DNA of 64,000 nucleotides. It comes from Deltaproteobacteria bacterium. GTDB taxonomy: Bacteria; Desulfobacterota; Desulfobulbia; Desulfobulbales; Desulfurivibrionaceae. Numbering within the stretch: position 1 is the stretch's first letter; every line of letters starts with the position of its first letter. The position numbers and the translations under genes are program-made. Below, piece by piece: positions 58,355-64,000 of the stretch. The notes below the pieces were generated by a model. The model was not told the origin of the DNA and ran no database searches. It was given only the letters and a program-made list of their open reading frames with translations. Location: NCBI GenBank assembly GCA_021802775.1, contig JAJZRJ010000010.1:1-64000 (forward strand), written 5' to 3'.

Positions 58355-60115
58355 ATGACCGACCCGACCTTCGACAGCATCTTTGACGACCTGGTGGAGG
58401 GCAACGAGCGCCAGCAGGCCTTTCTGCGGTTGCTGGCCGGCCTGCTGCCCGGTGGCGGGTTCAGGTTGCTGCTCGCCGGCGGCGCCGTGCTGGGTGCCGG
58501 CAAGGAGCCGACCATCGCTCCCGGACTGGAAAAGAAATTGCTGGCGCGCGCCAGGGCGCGGGCGGGGATTGCCGGGGGGAAAAACAGCAAAGGCCAATGG
58601 TTCTATGCCCTGGAACTGGAAGAGCCGGCAGGGGTGCTCTTTTGCAGCCTGCCGGGCGCGAGTGGCCACCGGCTCTCGCCGTTGGACGAGGCGTTCCTCC
58701 GCAACAGCGTGCGGCTCGCCCGCATGACCCAGGAAGGGGAGGAGCTGGCCGCGGAAAAGGAGCAGTTTGTTCGCCAGATCAGCACTTTGAAACAGCAGCA
58801 CGGCAGGCTGATCGAGGACAACTACCGCCAGTACCGGCTCAACCAGGAGAAGGACAAGGAATACGCCAAGCGGCTGGAGAGCGAGATCTCCCGGCAGACC
58901 GCGGAGCTGCGGGAGACCAATGCCCGGCTGGAGGAGATCAGCCGGCTGAAGAGCGATTTCCTGGCCAATATGAGCCATGAGCTGCGCACGCCGATGAACG
59001 CCATCATCGGCTTCACCGAATTGCTTTCCGAGACGAAACTGGACGGCGAACAGGCCGAATACGCCCAGACCATCCGGCAGTCGGCCTTCAGCCTCCTCAC
59101 CCTGATCAACGATATCCTCGATGTGGCCAAGATCGAGGCGGGCAAGCTCGATCTCGAGGTGTTGCCCTTCGATCTGCCGGAGGTGGTGCGGAATGTGGCC
59201 GCCATGTTCAGGATTACGGCCCGCGAAAAGGGGGTGGAGGTTGCCTTCCGCCTCGACCAGCGGATACCGGCGCGGGTACTGGGGGACAGCAACCGGCTGC
59301 GTCAGATCCTGGTCAATCTGGCGGGCAATGCCTTGAAATTCACGGAAAAGGGTCGGGTCGAGATTCTGGTCAGCCATGTGCAAGACACCGAACAGGGGGT
59401 GCTGGCCACCTTTGCGGTGCGGGATACGGGCATCGGCATTCCGGAGGCGCGGCGGCAGGCGATCTTCGACAAGTTCACCCAGGCGGATGGTTCCACCACC
59501 CGCCGGTACGGCGGCACCGGCCTCGGGCTCGCCATCTGCCAGCAGCTGGTGGCCCTGATGGGCGGCGAGATTTCGGTGGAGAGCGAGCTGGGCAAGGGCA
59601 GCACCTTTCTCTTCACCATTCCTCTCGTTGCCGCCAGCGAGCCGGCGGCGGTGCCGGCGGCGGAAGTCCGTGGCGCCGGCACGCCCGATGCCGGAGCCCT
59701 GGCCGCCAACCGGATTCTGCTGGTGGAGGACAATGCCGTCAACCAGAAGCTCGCCAGCATCATCATCACCAGGCATGGTTTCCAGCTGGGGGTGGCGGCC
59801 GACGGGCTCGAGGCCCTGGAACAGCTCAAGAACCGGGAGTTCGATCTGGTGCTGATGGATGTCCAGATGCCCAACATGGACGGCTATACCGCCACCCGCA
59901 AGATCCGGGAGATCGAGGCGAGCCCGGAAAAGCGGCGGCAGTATGTCTGCCTGCGCGACCGCACCACCCCGCTGCGGATCATCGGGCTCACCGCCCATGC
60001 CCGCAAGGAGGATGAACAGGCGTGTTACCAGTCGGGCATGGATGCCTTTCTCACCAAGCCCGTTGCCAAGGACAAGTTGATCGCCGCGCTGACCGCGGTG
60101 ATGCGGGGAAAATGA
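58355..60115 (+). CDS. Hybrid sensor histidine kinase with receiver
   Basis: This 586-residue protein has an N-terminal sensory part of about 120 residues, a coiled coil (residues about 130-200), HisKA with phosphorylated His208 in NMSHELRTPMNAIIGF, HATPase_c (NLAGNALKFTEKG, DTGIGIPEARRQAIFDKFTQADGSTTRRYGGTGLGLAI), and a C-terminal receiver with Asp502 in LVLMDVQMPNMDGY. There is no membrane segment, so sensing is cytoplasmic. It starts 7 bp after the HDOD gene; Hpt precedes that, giving a His-Asp-His relay. The final response regulator is not encoded here. Confidence 0.93.
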   Translation: MTDPTFDSIFDDLVEGNERQQAFLRLLAGLLPGGGFRLLLAGGAVLGAGKEPTIAPGLEKKLLARARARAGIAGGKNSKGQWFYALELEEPAGVLFCSLPGASGHRLSPLDEAFLRNSVRLARMTQEGEELAAEKEQFVRQISTLKQQHGRLIEDNYRQYRLNQEKDKEYAKRLESEISRQTAELRETNARLEEISRLKSDFLANMSHELRTPMNAIIGFTELLSETKLDGEQAEYAQTIRQSAFSLLTLINDILDVAKIEAGKLDLEVLPFDLPEVVRNVAAMFRITAREKGVEVAFRLDQRIPARVLGDSNRLRQILVNLAGNALKFTEKGRVEILVSHVQDTEQGVLATFAVRDTGIGIPEARRQAIFDKFTQADGSTTRRYGGTGLGLAICQQLVALMGGEISVESELGKGSTFLFTIPLVAASEPAAVPAAEVRGAGTPDAGALAANRILLVEDNAVNQKLASIIITRHGFQLGVAADGLEALEQLKNREFDLVLMDVQMPNMDGYTATRKIREIEASPEKRRQYVCLRDRTTPLRIIGLTAHARKEDEQACYQSGMDAFLTKPVAKDKLIAALTAVMRGK

Positions 60116-60149
60116 GGGCCGCGGCCTTGCCTGGGCCGGGGCCTTGCCG

Positions 60150-60632
60150 CTAGCGAAATTCCCGGGCGATGGTTGCCAGCCGTTCGCGCCAGCGGGTGCC
60201 GAACGGCGTGAGAAGCGCCACGCGGCTGGTCGGCCCGGTGAGGGCAAGCTCCAGGTGCAGCCGTTCCGGCGGCAGCAGGGTTCCCAGGCGGTCCGGCCAT
60301 TCGATCACGCAGACTCCCTCACCCTCCAGATATTCCTCCACCCCCAGTTCCAGCAGCTCTTCCTCGCCGTGCAGCCGGTAGAAATCCATGTGAAAGAGGG
60401 GCAGCCGGCCCGGATATTCGTGGAGCAGGCCGAAGGTCGGGCTGGTGATGTAATGGTCGGCCGGTACTGCCAGCCCCTCGCCGATGGCCTGGGTCAGGGT
60501 GGTCTTGCCGGCGCCGAGATCGCCACTGAGGGCGATGACGTCGCCGGGTGCGGCCAGTTCGCCGAGGCGCCGGCCGAAGCGGCGGGTGGCGGCCGGGTCG
60601 GCCAGTTGGATGCGCAGGGCAGCGGGGGGCAT
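60150..60632 (-). CDS. tsaE: tRNA t6A biosynthesis ATPase TsaE
   Basis: This 160-residue P-loop ATPase has IALSGDLGAGKTTLTQAIGEGL (Walker A), SPTFGLLHEYPG, LFHMDFYRLHGEEEL and VCVIEWPDRLG. It stimulates the TsaBD transferase in t6A formation. It follows the small cytochrome gene by one base and is convergent with the hybrid kinase gene. Confidence 0.94.
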   Translation of the reverse strand: MPPAALRIQLADPAATRRFGRRLGELAAPGDVIALSGDLGAGKTTLTQAIGEGLAVPADHYITSPTFGLLHEYPGRLPLFHMDFYRLHGEEELLELGVEEYLEGEGVCVIEWPDRLGTLLPPERLHLELALTGPTSRVALLTPFGTRWRERLATIAREFR

Positions 60633-60633
60633 C

Positions 60634-60900
60634 TCAGGTGCGTTTGTGGCAGAAGAGGCAGCGATACTTGGGCGGGTGGCCGGCGGGCAGCGGTGCGGCC
60701 CCCTGCGGGCGGTGGCATTCCTCGCAGAATTTCTCCGCCGCTTTTTTGTCCATGGCAAAGAAGCGTTGGTGGTCGCTGTTATGGGGCAGCTTCTTGGTGC
60801 TTTCCGGCGGCGCGTTCCAGAGAAAGAGCAGGATACCGGCGCAGCCGGCCAGGAAGAGGAAATTGAGCCAGCGGTTTCTCGTGTTTTTCGGGTTGTCCAT
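60634..60900 (-). CDS. Small membrane-anchored diheme cytochrome c
   Basis: This 88-residue protein has one N-terminal hydrophobic helix (WLNFLFLAGCAGILLFLW) and two CxxCH heme-binding motifs, CEECHRP and CLFCHK. It would be anchored with the hemes in the periplasm. The ATG at 60900 is chosen; an upstream ATG would add seven residues. It sits between a flavoprotein reductase gene and tsaE, but a functional link to either is unproven. Confidence 0.82.
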   Translation of the reverse strand: MDNPKNTRNRWLNFLFLAGCAGILLFLWNAPPESTKKLPHNSDHQRFFAMDKKAAEKFCEECHRPQGAAPLPAGHPPKYRCLFCHKRT

Positions 60901-60910
60901 GGGCTTTCCG

Positions 60911-61936
60911 TCAGCCGCCAAGTTCCAGGGCGGTGTGGTCGAACATGCCGCAGCGCAGGGCCGCCACCAGAGTTTCCAGAATCAGCGAACAGGAGAAGCG
61001 GTTGCGGCCGGCCAGGGTCAGGATGCGTTCATGCAGCCGATGCCGCCTGAGCAGGGCAACGAACCGCCGGTCCGTGTAGGCGGGGTCCAGAATGGTCCGG
61101 CCTGCGATTTCTCCCGACAGCAGGGCGGCATAGATGCCTTCGCCGGTGAGCCCCGAGGCGAGCCCGGCCGCATCCCCGACCAGGAAGATCGTGCCGAAGC
61201 GCCATCCCCGGTAATCGAAGCTGATGCGCGCCGCCCGCGGCGGCGCCGGTGTGAGATCAATACCATACTTTGTCGCCCAGTGGTGCAACTTTTCCTGGAG
61301 CAGGCGGGGAGGGAGGTCGCTGCAGGCGCTGTAAACGCCGATGGAGGCGCTTGCCCGGTGCGGGAAGACCCAGGCATAGCCATTCCCGAAATGGCGCGGG
61401 CTCAGATGCCAGGCCATGGCGTCGAAGTCGCCGGCCAGCTGGTGGTGGAGGCCGATGCCGACCCTGGTGGTTGGCAGCCCCAGAAAGCGGCGGACCAGCG
61501 AGGAACTGCCGTCGGCGCCGACCAGATAGTCATAATGAAACACGCCGTGGCTGGTCCGGACCGCTCCGCGCTCAATGCCCTGGGCCGTCACGCCGGTCAG
61601 GATGGTAACCCCGGCCGCGGCCGCCCGGGCCGCCATCCACTGCCCCAGTTTTTCCCGGTCCACCGTGCAGACCAGGGGGGCCGGCGCGGCCAGCTCCACG
61701 CGTTGCCAGCCGCTCCTGATCAGTTGGCGGGAGAACCGGTGTTCGAGCAGCGCGGGGGGCAGGTCGAGCAGCGCCAGGGTGCTGGCCGGCAGCCCGCCGG
61801 CGCAGACCTTGGGGCCGATGCGCCGATGGCGTTCGAGGAGCAGCACCGGCTGGCCGGCCCGGGCCAGGGTGGTGGCGCAGGCGAGGCCGGCCGGACCGGC
61901 GCCGATCACGATGGTGTGAAACGAGGAGGTCTGCAT
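60911..61936 (-). CDS. FAD-dependent geranylgeranyl-reductase-family oxidoreductase
   Basis: This 341-residue flavoprotein has the FAD site TIVIGAGPAGLACATTLARAGQPVLLLERHRRIGPKVCAGG, the mid motif YDYLVGADGSSSLVRRFLG and the late FLVGDAAGLASGLTGEGIYAALLSGEIAG. This is the GGR family, which reduces isoprenoid double bonds in chlorophyll, archaeal lipid or quinone pathways. In a bacterium of this kind it may act on menaquinone or other prenyl chains, which is inference. The ATG at 61936 fits the family start. Confidence 0.85.
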   Translation of the reverse strand: MQTSSFHTIVIGAGPAGLACATTLARAGQPVLLLERHRRIGPKVCAGGLPASTLALLDLPPALLEHRFSRQLIRSGWQRVELAAPAPLVCTVDREKLGQWMAARAAAAGVTILTGVTAQGIERGAVRTSHGVFHYDYLVGADGSSSLVRRFLGLPTTRVGIGLHHQLAGDFDAMAWHLSPRHFGNGYAWVFPHRASASIGVYSACSDLPPRLLQEKLHHWATKYGIDLTPAPPRAARISFDYRGWRFGTIFLVGDAAGLASGLTGEGIYAALLSGEIAGRTILDPAYTDRRFVALLRRHRLHERILTLAGRNRFSCSLILETLVAALRCGMFDHTALELGG

Positions 61937-62157
61937 CGCGAGTTCCGGGGAAGGGTAGTGGGCCAAGCCCCAAAGGTAGCCTAGCTCCCGGCTTCCTTTT
62001 CTGTCAAGCAAATAGCAGGTGGGATACCACTACCCATTTGCCTTGCGGCATGGTAGATTGATGGCGTTTTCCGGCAGGGGCGGATCGCCCCGGGCCATGC
62101 CCGTCGCGGCATGGCAACTTCCCATTGGTTGCAGCGGTAATTGAAGGATAACGCCTC

Positions 62158-63519
62158 ATGGAATTGGAATCGTTTGACAAAGGAAGAGGGAAGGGCCGGC
62201 TGCCGTATGTCGGGCTGCTCGGTGTTCTCGCGGTGTTGGTGCTGGCCGGTTGGGGGCTCACCCGGCTCTGCGAGACGGAAAAGCCGCAGGTGGTGCCGGG
62301 GGCCGACCTTTCCCGCATCGGCTTGCACCGCGAAGTGGCGTTGACCATGGCCGATGCCAGGAGCGGGCTGCGTTCCCTGCGGGTGGCCATGGTTCAGAAA
62401 AACAAGGCAGTGGCGCTGCTGGCCAAGGACTACCCGCGCCAGGACCACATGCTGAGCGCCGGCCCCCATCGGTTGGAAGAGCGGCTGACCATCAGCGCGA
62501 CCGGCTTTAAAGAGGGCGCCGCCGAGCTGGTGATCGAGGTCCGCGATTATTCCTGGTGGGGGCTGCTGGCCGGCAATCTTACCGAACTGCGGCTGCCGGT
62601 GGTGATCGATACCAAGCCGCCGGTGGTGAGCATCGTCGGCACGCCGCCGCACGTCAAGACCGGCAGCGCTGGCATCGTGGTCTACCGGCTGAGTGAGCCG
62701 GTGGTCCGGAGCGGGGTCACCATCAATGGCCACTATCATCCCGGTTTCCCCCTGCCCTCTCAAGGAGAAGGGGCCTACGGCGCCATCATCGGCCTGCCCT
62801 ATGATTTGCAGCAGTTCGAGGAAACGGTGGTCACCGCGGTGGATCAGGCCGGCAACACCGGCAAGACGGTCTTTGCCCTGGCCCTGCGGCCGGGCCGTGT
62901 CACCCGCGACCGCATCACCATCGGCGACGATTTCCTCAATGCCAAGCTGCCGGAGTTCGCCCAGCACTACCCGGAACTGAAGGGCACGCCGGTGGAGCAG
63001 TACCTGATGGTCAACCGGGAGATCCGGGACAGGAATTACCAGGCCGTGCAGGAGATCTGCAAAAAATCCGGGCCGCAGCGGTTGTGGGACGGTGCCTTCC
63101 TGCGCATGGCCGGCAGCCCCAAGGCGGGCTTTGCCGATGTGCGGAGCTATCTTTACCAGGGCAAGGAGATCGACACCCAGACCCATTTGGGGGTTGATAT
63201 CGCCTCGCTGGCGCACGCCGAGATTCCGGCCGCCAACCGGGGGGTGGTGGTTTTTGCCGAATACCTTGGCATCTACGGCAACACCGTGATCCTCGACCAC
63301 GGCCAGGGCATCTTCACCCTCTATTCCCATATGAGCCAGATCAATGCCACCAAGGGCGCCACGGTGGAGCAGGGCGCCACCCTCGGTCTTACCGGCACCA
63401 CCGGTATGGCCGGCGGCGACCACCTCCATTTCAGCGTGCTGGTGAACGGCATTTTCGTGAACCCCATCGAGTGGTGGGATGCGCACTGGCTCCGGGACAA
63501 CCTCCTCCACGTCATGTGA
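62158..63519 (+). CDS. M23-family cell-wall metallopeptidase
   Basis: This 453-residue protein has a single N-terminal membrane helix (LPYVGLLGVLAVLVLAGWGL), a large periplasmic beta-rich region, and a C-terminal LytM/M23 domain: QTHLGVDIAS (first zinc ligands), GNTVILDHGQGIFTLYSHMSQI and GDHLHFSVLVNG (HxH). It likely cuts murein cross-links. mutL follows 3 bp after its stop. A regulatory or inactive role is unlikely because the ligands are complete. Confidence 0.9.
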   Translation: MELESFDKGRGKGRLPYVGLLGVLAVLVLAGWGLTRLCETEKPQVVPGADLSRIGLHREVALTMADARSGLRSLRVAMVQKNKAVALLAKDYPRQDHMLSAGPHRLEERLTISATGFKEGAAELVIEVRDYSWWGLLAGNLTELRLPVVIDTKPPVVSIVGTPPHVKTGSAGIVVYRLSEPVVRSGVTINGHYHPGFPLPSQGEGAYGAIIGLPYDLQQFEETVVTAVDQAGNTGKTVFALALRPGRVTRDRITIGDDFLNAKLPEFAQHYPELKGTPVEQYLMVNREIRDRNYQAVQEICKKSGPQRLWDGAFLRMAGSPKAGFADVRSYLYQGKEIDTQTHLGVDIASLAHAEIPAANRGVVVFAEYLGIYGNTVILDHGQGIFTLYSHMSQINATKGATVEQGATLGLTGTTGMAGGDHLHFSVLVNGIFVNPIEWWDAHWLRDNLLHVM

Positions 63520-63522
63520 CCC

Positions 63523-64000
63523 TTGTCCGCGATCAGGATCCTGCCAGAGCAGCTTGCCAACCAGATCGCCGCCGGCGAGGTCGTGGAACGGCCCGCCTCG
63601 GTGGTCAAGGAGCTGCTGGAGAATGCCCTCGATGCCGGCGCCCGCCAGGTGACGGTGCAGGTCGAGGGCAACGGCACCCGGCTGATCCGGGTGATCGACA
63701 ACGGCGCCGGCATGGATCATGACGACGTGCTGCTTTCCCTGGAGCGCCACGCCACCAGCAAGCTCACCAGCGCCGAGCAGCTCGGCGCCATCACCAGCTT
63801 AGGTTTTCGTGGCGAGGCGATCCCCAGTATCGCCTCGGTCGCCCGGCTCACCATCACCTCCCGCCCGGTCGCGGCCCCGCTGGGCACCGTGGTCGAGGTC
63901 CGCCACGGCACGGTGGTGCGGGTCCACGAGGCAGGCGGCGCGTCGGGTACCACCATGGAGGTGCGCGACCTCTTCGGCAACGTGCCGGCCCGCCGCAAAT
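63523..64000 (+). CDS. mutL: DNA mismatch repair protein MutL (5' part, cut by window end)
   Basis: The last 478 bp encode the N-terminal GHKL ATPase of Mut[68 protein letters not shown] and the start of [11 protein letters not shown]. All are canonical. The start is TTG at 63523, directly at the conserved N-terminus. The rest of the gene lies outside the window. Confidence 0.94.
   Translation, partial: MSAIRILPEQLANQIAAGEVVERPASVVKELLENALDAGARQVTVQVEGNGTRLIRVIDNGAGMDHDDVLLSLERHATSKLTSAEQLGAITSLGFRGEAIPSIASVARLTITSRPVAAPLGTVVEVRHGTVVRVHEAGGASGTTMEVRDLFGNVPARRK

Overview
The window is 64 kb of gene-dense, GC-rich bacterial chromosome. The gene set points to an anaerobic Desulfobacterota bacterium, probably near Desulfobulbales/Desulfurivibrionales: a double-length HdrA beside an MvhD-like subunit and a formate dehydrogenase fusion, a tRNA-Sec gene, LPS transport genes, and many small Cys-rich proteins. 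This placement is inference from gene content; no rRNA or marker phylogeny is available.

Layout. (1) 0.2-2.7 kb: an iron alcohol dehydrogenase and a DegT-type aminotransferase that together look like the KdnB/KdnA pair making 8-amino-Kdo for LPS. (2) 2.7-12.1 kb: a frameshifted DUF2442 gene and a hicBA module, then ldcA/coaX, cutA, a reverse-strand operon lptF-lptG followed by a BadF-type ATPase and two associated proteins, crcB, and a RACo-like ATPase with no ferredoxin domain. (3) 12.2-16.1 kb: a DHH phosphoesterase, a palindromic repeat, and two overlapping ADP-glucose pyrophosphorylase genes, only one with an intact nucleotide signature. (4) 16.1-25.9 kb: an accessory island with mqsRA, higBA, hicBA, an orphan phd, a frameshifted AbrB antitoxin, a HEPN-like protein, a DUF4143 ATPase, a TPR/OGT glycosyltransferase and an AT-rich hemerythrin gene. 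Copies of the 3' ends of neighbouring genes (a ferredoxin, phnA, hicA/phd) flank several of these cargo genes.

(5) 26-37 kb: trpBA, then on the forward strand hdrA, tRNA-Sec, mvhD and an exceptionally large formate dehydrogenase fusion (2Fe-2S, GltD-like, ferredoxin and FdhA modules), followed by an IscA-like protein. hdrA, mvhD and the fusion read as one electron-bifurcating formate dehydrogenase complex with the selenocysteine tRNA inside the operon, although the visible FdhA active site is Cys. (6) 37-48.8 kb: housekeeping and unknown genes: a GalT-like protein, thiD, slyD, a structured inverted-repeat element, hisI-hisG, engB, lepA, rpoH and a second DegT aminotransferase. (7) 48.8-64 kb: a 1389-residue TPR/beta-barrel exopolysaccharide-export-type protein, greA, a FadR-like TetR regulator with its operator, purD-purE, tsaC, an Hpt/HDOD/hybrid-kinase phosphorelay, tsaE, a small diheme cytochrome, a flavoprotein reductase, an M23 peptidase and the 5' part of mutL.

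The most unusual signals are the repeated gene-tail duplications around accessory genes in 17-25.6 kb, two toxin genes (mqsR, higB) whose GTG start sits exactly where transcription should begin, the tRNA-Sec inside the hdrA-mvhD-fdh operon, and a 153-bp element at 40.05-40.20 kb made almost wholly of nested hairpins.
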